Part shown: piece after piece, positions 1 to 7,561 of the stretch
Layout of the letters: the number at the start of each line of letters is the position of its first letter
How positions within the stretch are numbered: position 1 is the first letter of the stretch
From: an uncultured Oscillibacter sp.
GTDB taxonomy: Bacteria; Bacillota; Clostridia; Oscillospirales; Oscillospiraceae
Assembly: GCA_900551885.1 (NCBI GenBank)
Contig: URXS01000014.1
Coordinates: forward strand, 1 to 28,741
Direction: 5' to 3'
DNA: 28,741 nt
The notes under the pieces: generated by a model
Database searches by the model: none
What the model was told of the DNA's origin: nothing
What the model saw: the letters and a program-made list of their open reading frames with translations, nothing else
Made by a program: the position numbers and the translations under genes

Positions 1-2
1 GG

Positions 3-215
3 CCCATGGCCCTGGAATGCGCCGCCCAGACCCTGATCGGCGCGGCTCGGCTGATGCTGGAAACCGGCACCCACCCCGGCGCGCTGAAGGACGCGGTCTG
101 CTCTCCCGGCGGCTCCACCATTCAGGGCGTCCGGGCGCTGGAGAAGGCCGGCTTTCGCAGCGCCGTCATGGAAGCGGTGATCGCCGCCTATGAAAAGAAC
201 GGCCAGATGAAATGA
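3..215 (+). CDS. proC: Pyrroline-5-carboxylate reductase, C-terminal fragment (partial at window edge)
   Basis: This is the last 71 codons of a gene that begins before the window. The visible protein carries the conserved C-terminal dimerisation segment of ProC: a QTLIGAARLMLETG helix, then HPGALKDAVCSPGGSTIQG, then the ALEKAGFRSAVMEA helix. In the family the SPGG(S/T)T segment lies at the active site in the helical dimerisation domain. The enzyme reduces 1-pyrroline-5-carboxylate to L-proline with NAD(P)H in the cytoplasm, the last step of proline synthesis. The in-frame ATG at 6 is internal, not the start, because the homology is already deep in the C-terminal domain. The gene ends with TGA at 213-215, and a hairpin follows 11 bases later. 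The N-terminal Rossmann domain is outside the window. Confidence 0.9.
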   Translation, partial: PMALECAAQTLIGAARLMLETGTHPGALKDAVCSPGGSTIQGVRALEKAGFRSAVMEAVIAAYEKNGQMK

Positions 216-226
216 GAAACACCGGC

Positions 227-257
227 AACAGGCCGCCTCTTTGAGGGCGGCCTGTTT
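227..257 (+). terminator. Probable terminator of proC
   Basis: An 11-bp perfect stem (227-237 with 246-256, arms AACAGGCCGCC/GGCGGCCTGTT) encloses an 8-base loop and lies 11 bases after the proC stop. The T run is only three bases, so termination may be partial. Confidence 0.6.
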
Positions 258-340
258 GCGGAACGGGCAGAAAGCGCAGGCCAGCGGCTTTCTCACTATA
301 CAAACGCGGCGTATTTCTTGCAGGCAAAGCGGAATACACA

Positions 341-389
341 GGGCCGGAAGATTTCTCCTTTTGACAACCTCTCAGGCAAAAAAGGACCG
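341..389 (+). promoter_or_regulatory. Glycine-riboswitch-like 3' segment, possibly a remnant
   Basis: CTCTCAGGC (369-377), an A run, then GGACCG (384-389) closely resembles the highly conserved 3' end of glycine riboswitch aptamers (CTCTCAGGCAAAAGGAC). GCCGGAAG at 343-350 is roughly where the GCCGAAG element would be. The complementary 5' arm (GAGAG) was not found upstream, and no plus-strand gene follows: the hairpin at 379-414 comes immediately and the next gene is on the other strand. It could be a decayed aptamer, an orphan regulatory RNA, or chance. Confidence 0.3.
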
Positions 390-414
390 CTGCCGAAAAG
401 CAGCGGTCCTTTTT
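379..414. terminator. Strong bidirectional terminator
   Basis: GGACCGCTGC (384-393) pairs with GCAGCGGTCC (400-409) around a 6-base loop. The stem is flanked by A6 and T5, so it can act on both strands. On the minus strand it lies about 30 bases after the stop of the 5'-nucleotidase gene and has a T6 tail. Confidence 0.85.
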
Positions 415-443
415 GATCTGTATGAAAATCCAACTTTCCCGCC

Positions 444-2672
444 TCAGGCAGCTTGCTCCGCAACGGTCTCGGCGGCAACTACCTTCTGGCAGAAGTTGGC
501 CAGGAATTCCGCCACCTGCCAGCGGGGTGCGGGGACAGTAGGCTCCAGCTTGTTCTCCGCCTCCAGAATGCCGGCACCGCAGGCCCACTGGAGGGCGGGA
601 ATGGCGTACTCCGCCGCCTGGTCCACATCCTCATAGGAAAGGATGTTGGTATTCTCTCCCACAGAGACATCATACTCCATGAACCGGGCATAGCGGTACA
701 GGATGGTCAGAAACTGCTGACGGGTGATGGCCTGGCTTGGAGCAAAGGCAGTATCGGTAATACCGTTGATGATGTCATTTTCCACCGCCCAGGCAATGGC
801 CCTGGCATAGGCAGAGGTATCCGCCACATCGGCAAAGGGATTGGCGGCAGCGGGCTGGGGAGCACCGTTCATCTGCCACAGGACCGTGACCATCTGGCCC
901 CGGGTCATGGCGGTGTCGGGTGCAAAGGTCGTATCAGTGGTGCCTTTGAAGATGTCGTTGTCGTAGCAGTACTTCACCGCCTCATAGTAGTCGGCGGAGG
1001 CGGATACATCGGTAAAGGGCAGTTCGCTGACGGCGGCCTTGACGGTGATGCGGCCGGCAGGTTCACCGTAGTCCGCAGCGGTGACGACACCCCCCAGCTC
1101 CTCAGTGATGTAGTCCATGACCACCTCGTCCATGGCCAGGCCCAGATCATAGTTGACAGAGGCGGCGGCAAAGGCATAGTAGGTGTCACCGCCGGCGGCA
1201 AGGAAATCATTGGTGGCAATGGTGTAAACAGCCGCCGGATCGAAGGCCTTGCCACCCACAGTGTCAATCGTCACGCGGCGGATGCTCTTGGGGCCGTAGT
1301 AGGTGGAGCCGGGATACAAATCGCCCTGGTCATAGGCCTTGGTGGTATCCACGGTAAACGTGATGCCGCTGACCTGGGGAAAGCCGCCGATCTCGTTGGG
1401 TGTGCAGTAGGTGGACGCCTCCAGTGCCTCCAGCAGCTCGGCGCCGGTGACCTTGACGATGGAGAGGGTATTGCCGAAGGGCAGCACCGTGTTGATGTCC
1501 TTCTTGGTGATGTCGCCGGCGGCAATTCTGGCCCGGATGCCACCGCCGTTGGTGACAGCCCCGTCCACGGTCTCGCCGTTTTGCTCCGCGCCCCAAACCA
1601 GAGCGTCGCAGATCAGATCGCCCAGGTTGGTCTCCCCGGTGCGGTTGCCGGGGGCCCGCTCGCCGTCAAGGGCTGCCTCCGTCCTGGCAAAGACGGTGCC
1701 GTAGTCGTCGTCGATCTGCTTCTGGATGGCGGCAGCCCGGGCAGCCACGTCGGCGTCCTCTTCCGTCAGGTCGGCGAGAGAGACGTCCTCAGCCTTGATG
1801 GTACCATCGTCCGTAATGGTAACCACGCCCACATTCTCCAGCTTGGTGCCGGTGGAGGTTAGGACAGTGTCGGTGATACCGGCCTCCCGGGCCACGGCAG
1901 TGACCTCCTCCAGGGTGGAGTGAGAGTGACCGTCTATGAACACGTCGATGCCATCCACTTCCTTCAGAAGGTCGATGGAGCGGTTGCCGGTGGACTCATC
2001 GTCAATGCCCAGATGGCCCAGACAGACAATGTATTCACAGTGAGCATCCTCCAGCAACTGCACCTCCGCCCGGACGCAGTCGACCAGTTCCTGCCCCGAC
2101 AGGAAGGTCACGCCTTGGATCTTGGCGGGGTTGGCCTTGGTGGCGGTCTCAGGGGTGTCCAGGCCAAACACGCCGATCTTTGTTCCATCAGGCGCGGTAA
2201 AGATGGCGTGGGAATCGAAAGCGGCCTTCTCCATCGATGTGATGCTGCCTGCAACCGACACTCTGGCATCGTAGAGGACATTGAGGGCTACAATGGGGAA
2301 CGTCACCGCTTCCGCCAGCGTCTTCAGGTTCTCATAGCCGTAGTCGAACTCATGATTGCCCAGGGTGGCCACGTCGTAGCCCGCCAGGTTCATCAGTTCC
2401 ACGGCGGTGGCACCCTCCGACACGCTGACGGTGGGATCCCCCTGGATGAAGTCGCCGGCGTCCATCAGCAGGACATAGGCGCCTCTGGCTTCATAGGCGT
2501 CCTTCAGCGCCGCCACCTTGGCGTAGCCGGAGATGGCACCGTGAACATCGTTGGTGTGGAGAATGACGATATCGCCCTCCATGCTCTCTGCTGTCTCCTC
2601 AGCGCTGGCGGTGACGGCCAGAGACATCACCATGGCCACCGCCAGCAGCAATGGCACGAGTTTCCGCTTCAT
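444..2672 (-). CDS. Secreted 5'-nucleotidase/UDP-sugar hydrolase family protein with three SLH domains
   Basis: The 742-residue protein starts with a signal peptide (Lys/Arg, then a hydrophobic run, probable cleavage after ASA at 22-24). A calcineurin-like metallophosphatase domain follows (about 33-260), with metal-binding motifs HTNDVHG (39-45), DAGD (71-74), GNHE (105-108) and a later DGHSHS. The 5'-nucleotidase C-terminal domain spans about 335-525. Three SLH repeats (starting near 552, 610 and 676) end the protein, each with a FTDV/FADV/YEDV-like opening. The family hydrolyses nucleotides or UDP-sugars outside the cell, supplying nucleosides and phosphate. The SLH repeats should attach it to pyruvylated wall polysaccharide. 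A GGGAGG ribosome binding site precedes the ATG at 2672. The gene is monocistronic, with its own extended -10 promoter and the terminator at 379-414. The exact substrate cannot be read from the sequence. Confidence 0.9.
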   Translation of the reverse strand: MKRKLVPLLLAVAMVMSLAVTASAEETAESMEGDIVILHTNDVHGAISGYAKVAALKDAYEARGAYVLLMDAGDFIQGDPTVSVSEGATAVELMNLAGYDVATLGNHEFDYGYENLKTLAEAVTFPIVALNVLYDARVSVAGSITSMEKAAFDSHAIFTAPDGTKIGVFGLDTPETATKANPAKIQGVTFLSGQELVDCVRAEVQLLEDAHCEYIVCLGHLGIDDESTGNRSIDLLKEVDGIDVFIDGHSHSTLEEVTAVAREAGITDTVLTSTGTKLENVGVVTITDDGTIKAEDVSLADLTEEDADVAARAAAIQKQIDDDYGTVFARTEAALDGERAPGNRTGETNLGDLICDALVWGAEQNGETVDGAVTNGGGIRARIAAGDITKKDINTVLPFGNTLSIVKVTGAELLEALEASTYCTPNEIGGFPQVSGITFTVDTTKAYDQGDLYPGSTYYGPKSIRRVTIDTVGGKAFDPAAVYTIATNDFLAAGGDTYYAFAAASVNYDLGLAMDEVVMDYITEELGGVVTAADYGEPAGRITVKAAVSELPFTDVSASADYYEAVKYCYDNDIFKGTTDTTFAPDTAMTRGQMVTVLWQMNGAPQPAAANPFADVADTSAYARAIAWAVENDIINGITDTAFAPSQAITRQQFLTILYRYARFMEYDVSVGENTNILSYEDVDQAAEYAIPALQWACGAGILEAENKLEPTVPAPRWQVAEFLANFCQKVVAAETVAEQAA

Positions 2673-2725
2673 TTCCTTTGCCTCCCTCTAAATCATACTC
2701 TGTATGTCTCCGCAGCTATATTTTT

Positions 2726-2734
2726 AGTATAACA
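2726..2734 (-). promoter_or_regulatory. Extended -10 promoter of the SLH nucleotidase gene
   Basis: On the minus strand the motif TGTTATACT is an extended -10 element (TGn plus TATACT), 54 bases before the start codon. No good -35 hexamer sits 16-18 bases upstream, as is common for extended -10 promoters. Confidence 0.5.
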
Positions 2735-2876
2735 CACTTATGGGTTGCGGAACGTTAGTTGTTTGCAAAATTCAAGCGTACACCCCCGCTAAATTTGCCA
2801 GAATTCCGATTCGTTTTTCGTCGGTTCCACCAGGGTCTCTTTTTCCACACCGGCTCTGGTAATCCGCCGGCTCCAG

Positions 2877-2885
2877 TGGTATACT
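2877..2885 (+). promoter_or_regulatory. Extended -10 promoter of the hydantoinase gene
   Basis: TGGTATACT at 2877-2885 is a TGn-TATACT extended -10, about 50 bases before the hydA start. The -35 region is poor. A GC-rich inverted repeat (GGCC and CCGG units, 2903-2919) lies in the leader just before the AAAGGGAGG ribosome binding site. Confidence 0.5.
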
Positions 2886-2936
2886 AAGCTCGAATAGACT
2901 GCGGCCGGCCGGACCGGCCAGAAAGGGAGGTTTCTT

Positions 2937-4310
2937 ATGCGGACACTGCTCAAAGGCGGCACGGTGGTCTCCGGCTCCGGCCAGAAGCGCTCCGACGTGC
3001 TGATGGAAGGTGAGAAAATCATCCAGATGGGCCGTGATCTGGAGGGTGGAGACCAGACGGTGGATGTGACCGGCTGTCTGCTGTTCCCCGGTTTTATCGA
3101 TGCCCACACCCACTTTGATCTGGACGTGGCCAACACCACCACCGCTGACGATTTCTACACCGGCAGCCGGGCGGCTCTCCGGGGCGGCACCACCACCGTC
3201 ATCGACTTCGCCTGCCCCAACAAGGGAGAGTCCCTGCACTATGGGCTGGACCTGTGGCACAAAAAGGCCGATGGCCGCACCTTCTGTGACTACGGCTTCC
3301 ACATGACCATCGATGACTGGAACGAGGGCATCCGGGCGGAGCTGCCGGACATGTTTGCCCAGGGCATCTCCTCCTTCAAGATGTACCTGACCTACCCGGC
3401 CATGATGATCGGCGACCGGGATATCTACTGGGCACTGAAAGAGCTGAAGACTTTGGGCGGTATCGCCGGTTTCCACTGCGAGAACGCCGGCGTCATCGAC
3501 GGCATGATTGCCGAGCGGAAGGCCGTCGGAGAGCTGGGTCCCTCCTCCCATCCCCTGACCCGCCCACCCTATCTGGAGGCGGAGGCGGTCAGCCGCCTGC
3601 TGCGGATCGCCCAGGCGGCGGATGCTCCCGTAGTCATCGTCCACCTGACCAATCGGGAGGCCCTGCGGGAAGTGGCCGCCGCCCGGAAGCGGGGCCAGAA
3701 GGTATACGTGGAGACCTGCCCCCAGTACCTGTTGCTGGATGAGTCCGTGTACTTCAATGAGGACTACTCCTCTGCCGCCCGGTACGTCTGTGCCCCGCCC
3801 ATCCGGAACAAGGAGGAACAGGACCGGCTGTGGAAAGCCCTGCGCTGGGGCGAGATCCAGACCATCTCCACCGACCACTGCTCCTTCACCCTGGCCCAGA
3901 AGGACATGGGCCGGGAGGACTTTACCAAGATCCCCGGTGGACTGCCTGGCGTGGAGACCCGGGGCGAGCTGATTTTCTCTTACGGTGTAGCCAAGCGCCG
4001 CATCAGCGCCGCCAAGATGTGCCAGCTTCTCAGCGAGAATCCCGCCAGGCTGTACGGCCTGTTCCCCCGCAAGGGCGTGCTGCGTCCCGGAGCTGACGCC
4101 GACATCGTGGTCTACGACCCCGGCGCCAGCCATGTGATCCGGGCGGAGGACTGCGTGGCCAATGTGGATTACAACCCCTACGAGGGCTTCGTCACCTCCG
4201 GCGGCATCCGGCAGGTGTGGCTACGGGGCGCCTTGTCCGTGGAGGACGGAAAGGTCCTGGCCCAGGAGCCTGCGGGCAAATACATGGCCCGGGGCAAGAA
4301 TTCCCTGTAA
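2937..4310 (+). CDS. hydA: D-hydantoinase / dihydropyrimidinase
   Basis: The 457-residue protein is a full-length cyclic amidohydrolase of the dihydropyrimidinase branch. Visible active-site elements are GFIDAHTHFD (His57 and His59, metal site), SFKMYLTYP (Lys148, the lysine normally carboxylated to bridge two metals), HCENAG (His180), VHLTNREAL (His236), ETCPQYLLLD, and ISTDHCSF (Asp313, catalytic). The enzyme opens hydantoin or 5,6-dihydropyrimidine rings to N-carbamoyl amino acids in the cytoplasm. It belongs to reductive pyrimidine breakdown or hydantoin use. The start is fixed by AAAGGGAGG (2922-2930) six bases before the ATG. The gene stands alone: no dihydropyrimidine dehydrogenase or N-carbamoylase is in the window, so the substrate is uncertain between hydantoins and dihydropyrimidines. 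A shared terminator follows. Confidence 0.88.
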   Translation: MRTLLKGGTVVSGSGQKRSDVLMEGEKIIQMGRDLEGGDQTVDVTGCLLFPGFIDAHTHFDLDVANTTTADDFYTGSRAALRGGTTTVIDFACPNKGESLHYGLDLWHKKADGRTFCDYGFHMTIDDWNEGIRAELPDMFAQGISSFKMYLTYPAMMIGDRDIYWALKELKTLGGIAGFHCENAGVIDGMIAERKAVGELGPSSHPLTRPPYLEAEAVSRLLRIAQAADAPVVIVHLTNREALREVAAARKRGQKVYVETCPQYLLLDESVYFNEDYSSAARYVCAPPIRNKEEQDRLWKALRWGEIQTISTDHCSFTLAQKDMGREDFTKIPGGLPGVETRGELIFSYGVAKRRISAAKMCQLLSENPARLYGLFPRKGVLRPGADADIVVYDPGASHVIRAEDCVANVDYNPYEGFVTSGGIRQVWLRGALSVEDGKVLAQEPAGKYMARGKNSL

Positions 4311-4315
4311 CACAC

Positions 4316-4353
4316 AAAAAAAGCGGAGGGACAACCATCCCTCCGCTTTTTTT
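4316..4353. terminator. Bidirectional terminator between hydA and the DUF4330-type gene
   Basis: GCGGAGGGA (4323-4331) pairs with TCCCTCCGC (4338-4346) and is flanked by A7 and T7. It serves hydA on the plus strand and the convergent gene ending at 4363 on the minus strand. Confidence 0.9.
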
Positions 4354-4362
4354 GATATTCCC

Positions 4363-4878
4363 TTATTCCGCCGGTTCCTCAGCTTCAGGCACGTCCCACT
4401 GGACGTCCACGATGGTGCCGTCGGAGAACTCGATATACTCACTCTTGAGAATGTAATCGGTCTTGCCGATGCGGACCTCCTGGTCCCCCACCTTGGTGGT
4501 CAGCACCTCACCGGCAGGTGTCTCCGTGGTGGCGGTGAACAGCAGCGTCACATGATCCGGGTCCTCAATCCACTGCCCGTCGGGGCCCAGCACATAATAG
4601 GGCTCCTTCTCCACGCTCTCGATCTGGCCGCCCACCAGGGCGCCGGAGGCCATCAGCGGGGAGGGGAGATGTTCCTGGCAGGTCTCGTACAATTCAGCGG
4701 GGACGCCTTCGCACTTGACCACATAGGTGACCTTTACCATGTTCTCCTCACCCAGATCCGCTACACCGGTGCGGCTGAGCAGCTTCCATCCGGCGAAGGC
4801 CAGCACCGCCACGATCAAAATCACGGCGATGATGTCGATAATATTGAATTTTCCAATCCGTTTTGCTTTCTGTTCCAT
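4363..4878 (-). CDS. DUF4330-type single-pass membrane protein
   Basis: The 171-residue protein has a short cytoplasmic N-terminus (about 10 residues, basic) and then one hydrophobic segment (about 12-32: FNIIDIIAVILIVAVLAFAG). An extracellular domain of about 135 residues follows, rich in beta-type sequence and ending in an acidic tail. The KFNIIDIIAVILI...AGWKL opening is typical of proteins annotated as DUF4330, whose function is not established. A GGAGG site precedes the ATG. It is divergent from the glycosyltransferase/CsaB fusion gene with a 124-base shared control region. It may therefore act with the wall-polysaccharide enzyme, but that is inference from position only. Confidence 0.7.
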   Translation of the reverse strand: MEQKAKRIGKFNIIDIIAVILIVAVLAFAGWKLLSRTGVADLGEENMVKVTYVVKCEGVPAELYETCQEHLPSPLMASGALVGGQIESVEKEPYYVLGPDGQWIEDPDHVTLLFTATTETPAGEVLTTKVGDQEVRIGKTDYILKSEYIEFSDGTIVDVQWDVPEAEEPAE

Positions 4879-4929
4879 GGTATCCTCCGTGAAGGGCGCA
4901 CCGGCGCCGGAATTTGGCGGACTGTCTTA

Positions 4930-4958
4930 TGGACAAGTTCCATGAGGTATTGTATAAT
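4930..4958 (+). promoter_or_regulatory. Sigma-A promoter of the GT-CsaB gene
   Basis: TGGACA (4930-4935), a 17-base spacer and TATAAT (4953-4958) give a near-consensus promoter. Transcription would start near 4965, leaving a leader of about 38 bases before the start codon at 5003. Confidence 0.75.
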
Positions 4959-5002
4959 ATTTTCCGCTGTTTCACAAGTCCCAAACGAAAGAAAGGCGTT
5001 CC

Positions 5003-7255
5003 ATGAAAGTCATTCATCTGATCAGCGGCGGCGACTCCGGTGGTGCCAAGACCCACGTACTGAGTCTGCTGCAACATCTGAACCAACAGATCCACGCCCA
5101 ACTGGTGTGCTTCCGGGACGGTCCCTTCGCCCAGGAGGCCCGGGAAATGGGCATCCCCACCATGATCTGCGGCGGCAACAATGTACTGCGGGTGCGGCAT
5201 CAACTGGCCGCCTATATCCGGGAGGGAGGCTACGAGATCATCCACTGTCACGGTTCCCGGGCCAATATGATCGGTGCCCTGCTGCGCCAGACCACTGGGC
5301 TGCCGGTGGTGACCACCGTCCACAGTGACTACCGGCTGGACTATATGGGCCGGCCCCTGAGCCATCTGGTGTTCGGCACCATCAACGCCTGGGCCCTGCG
5401 GCGCCTGGACTATCGTATCGGCGTGTCCGACGCCATGGTGGATCTGCTGATCTCCCGGGGCTTCCCGCCGGACCGGTTCTACGCCATTTACAACGGCATC
5501 GACTTCACTCCGCCGCCTCCCCAGGGGGACCGGCTGGCGTATCTGCGGAGCCTGGGGGCGGATGTGGAGGAAGACTCCGTGGTAGTGGGCATCGCCGCCC
5601 GGCTGAACCCGGTGAAGGACATGTCCACCCTGATACGGGGCTTTGCCGCCGCCTATCAGAAGTGTCCCCGGCTGCGGCTGGTCATTGCCGGGGACGGGCC
5701 AGAGAAGGAGAAGCTGACCGCCCTTGCGCAGGAGCTGGACGTCAGCCGCCAGGTGTGCTTCGCCGGCTGGATCTCCGGAGGTATGGATCGGTTCTACGCC
5801 GCCCTGGACATCAATGTCCTCACCAGCCTGTCGGAAACCTTCCCCTACGCTCTGACGGATGGCACCCGCTTCCATCTGGCTACCGTGGCCCCCGCCGTAG
5901 GCGGGATTCCCTACCTGATCGACCAGGGTGTCAACGGCTATCTCTTCACGCCCGGCGACTGGAAGACCCTGGGCCGCCACCTAGCAGAGCTTGGACAAAA
6001 CGACGACCTGCGCCACCAACTGGGGGAAAAACTGTACCAGAAGGCCTCCACCCAATTCTCCATCCAGCATACCGTGGACACTCAGCTCCACATTTACCAG
6101 GAAATTCTGCGCCGCCACCACCGTCCTGCTTCGGCCCGAGACGGTGTGGTGATCTGTGGCGCCTACGGCCGGGGCAACGCCGGCGACGACGCCATTCTGG
6201 AGGCCATTCTCCAGGAGATGCGCGCCATTGATCCGGACATGCCGGTGACGGTCCTCAGCAAGGATCCCAAGAGCACCCGCCTGACCTACCGGGTCCGGGC
6301 GATCCACCGGTCCAATCTGCCGGCGTGGCTGTCCGCCATGAGTAGTGCCCGGCTGTATATCAACGGCGGCGGCAGCCTGATCCAGGACGTGACCTCCCGC
6401 CGCTCCCTGTGGTTCTATCTCCACAACATCACAGCCGCCAAGCGGGCCGGCTGCAAGGTGCAGATGTACGGCTGCGGCATCGGTCCCGTCACCCGGGAGA
6501 GCCACCGGCGTCTGGCGGCCAAGGTCCTCAACCGCTATGTGGACGTGATCACCCTGCGGGAGCCGGACTCCCTGGCGGAGCTGCGGGCCATGGGTGTCAC
6601 AAAGCCGGAGATCCTGCTGACGGCAGACCCGGCTCTGATCCTCCACAAAGCGCCGGAAGATGAGACCGACAGCGTGCTGCTTCGGGCAGGCATCCCGCCC
6701 CACGGCCGGTATATCTGCTTCGCCCTGCGGCGGTGGAAGGGCTTTGAGGAAAAAGCTCCCCTCTTCGGTGCGGCGGCAGAATACGCTTACCGGACCTACG
6801 GCCTGACTCCAGTGTTCACCGCAGTGGAAAAGCGGCTGGACCCCGGCGCCGGCCAGTTGGCCGCCCGGGGGCTGTCGGTGCCCCACTACTTTCTGGACGA
6901 CGCCGGCGGTGCCGGCACCATTATCGGCGCCCTGAGTCGCATGGAGCTGGTAGTGTCCATGCGGCTCCACGCCCTGATCTTCTCCGCCGGACAGGGGATT
7001 CCTCTGGCAGGCGTGGTATACGACCCCAAAGTATCCGCCTTTCTGCGCTACATCGGCCAGGAGCTGTTCGTGGATCTGGCGGATCTGACAGAGGAAAACC
7101 TGCGACAGATGATCGACCGCTGCGTCGTCCAGGCCCGGGACCCCGGTGCCCAGGAGGCGGCGGTGGCCCGGCTCCAGGAGATGGAGCGCGGCAACGTACG
7201 CATTGCCCGGCGGTTGCTGGGGCTGCCAGAGACAAATACACAGGCAAGTCAGTAA
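5003..7255 (+). CDS. Fusion of a family-4 glycosyltransferase and a CsaB-type polysaccharide pyruvyl transferase
   Basis: The 750-residue protein has two domains. Residues 1 to about 375 form a GT-B glycosyltransferase: HLISGGDSGGAKTHV at the N-terminus, then VVVGIAARLNPVKD opening the second Rossmann domain near 195, and VGGIPYLID near 300. Residues about 380-735 match CsaB: VVICGAYGRGNAGDDAIL at 381-398, a YINGGGSLIQD loop, YGCGIGPV, and a late MRLHALIF segment. CsaB enzymes add pyruvate ketals to secondary wall polysaccharide, the ligand of SLH domains. The glycosyltransferase part probably builds part of the same polymer. The GT E-x7-E motif reads E-x7-D (SETFPYALTDG). A GAAAGAAAGG site precedes the ATG. 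No signal or membrane segment is seen, so a cytoplasmic or membrane-peripheral location fits. The two activities are read from motifs; the sugar substrates are unknown. Confidence 0.87.
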   Translation: MKVIHLISGGDSGGAKTHVLSLLQHLNQQIHAQLVCFRDGPFAQEAREMGIPTMICGGNNVLRVRHQLAAYIREGGYEIIHCHGSRANMIGALLRQTTGLPVVTTVHSDYRLDYMGRPLSHLVFGTINAWALRRLDYRIGVSDAMVDLLISRGFPPDRFYAIYNGIDFTPPPPQGDRLAYLRSLGADVEEDSVVVGIAARLNPVKDMSTLIRGFAAAYQKCPRLRLVIAGDGPEKEKLTALAQELDVSRQVCFAGWISGGMDRFYAALDINVLTSLSETFPYALTDGTRFHLATVAPAVGGIPYLIDQGVNGYLFTPGDWKTLGRHLAELGQNDDLRHQLGEKLYQKASTQFSIQHTVDTQLHIYQEILRRHHRPASARDGVVICGAYGRGNAGDDAILEAILQEMRAIDPDMPVTVLSKDPKSTRLTYRVRAIHRSNLPAWLSAMSSARLYINGGGSLIQDVTSRRSLWFYLHNITAAKRAGCKVQMYGCGIGPVTRESHRRLAAKVLNRYVDVITLREPDSLAELRAMGVTKPEILLTADPALILHKAPEDETDSVLLRAGIPPHGRYICFALRRWKGFEEKAPLFGAAAEYAYRTYGLTPVFTAVEKRLDPGAGQLAARGLSVPHYFLDDAGGAGTIIGALSRMELVVSMRLHALIFSAGQGIPLAGVVYDPKVSAFLRYIGQELFVDLADLTEENLRQMIDRCVVQARDPGAQEAAVARLQEMERGNVRIARRLLGLPETNTQASQ

Positions 7256-7271
7256 ATGGCGTCCCCGCAGC

Positions 7272-7451
7272 CTAGCGCTCACCGCCGCAGCGGGTCCTCT
7301 GGGCGGCAATGGTGGCAAGAGTGTCTCCCAGTTGGGTCAACAGGGCCGCCGTCAGGTTCAGGTCCTCGTCCTCCAACCGGGCCGCAATCGCCACCGCCAG
7401 CGTATTGACCGCCGTGGTCAGGGCCGCCGGATCACAGTCACACAGCCTCAT
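7272..7451 (-). CDS. Small acidic/helical protein, DUF6774-like
   Basis: The protein is 59 residues long from the ATG at 7451, which has GGAGG seven bases upstream. An upstream GTG at 7472 and an ATG at 7457 are less likely because that ribosome binding site would lie inside or directly against them. The sequence is one predicted helix pair: a Val/Ala/Leu-rich stretch, an acidic turn (LEDEDLN), then LTQLGDTLATIAAQR. This last segment resembles small clostridial proteins annotated DUF6774, for which no function is known. The gene lies downstream of the CLC gene on the same strand, but a terminator (7511-7558) lies between them, so it probably has separate expression or depends on read-through. 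It is convergent with the GT-CsaB gene, 16 bases from its stop. Confidence 0.65.
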   Translation of the reverse strand: MRLCDCDPAALTTAVNTLAVAIAARLEDEDLNLTAALLTQLGDTLATIAAQRTRCGGER

Positions 7452-7510
7452 GGGCATCCCTCCCTCTCTCACCCTATGAGGAGAGCGGCATTTTCAGCCC
7501 ACTGGAACGC

Positions 7511-7558
7511 AAAAAAAGAACACAGGCGAAGCGCAAAAACGCTTCGCCTGTGTTTTTT
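7511..7558 (-). terminator. Terminator after the CLC gene
   Basis: A 15-bp perfect stem (7519-7533 with 7540-7554) has a six-base loop and a T7 tail on the minus strand, just after the CLC stop codon. An opposite T6 run makes it bidirectional. Confidence 0.9.
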
Positions 7559-7561
7559 CTT

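Noticed and set aside
2772..4133. Long minus-strand frame opposite the hydantoinase gene
   Set aside because: Low-complexity Gly/Val/His/Gln composition typical of the antisense of GC-rich coding DNA; the plus strand has full enzyme motifs.
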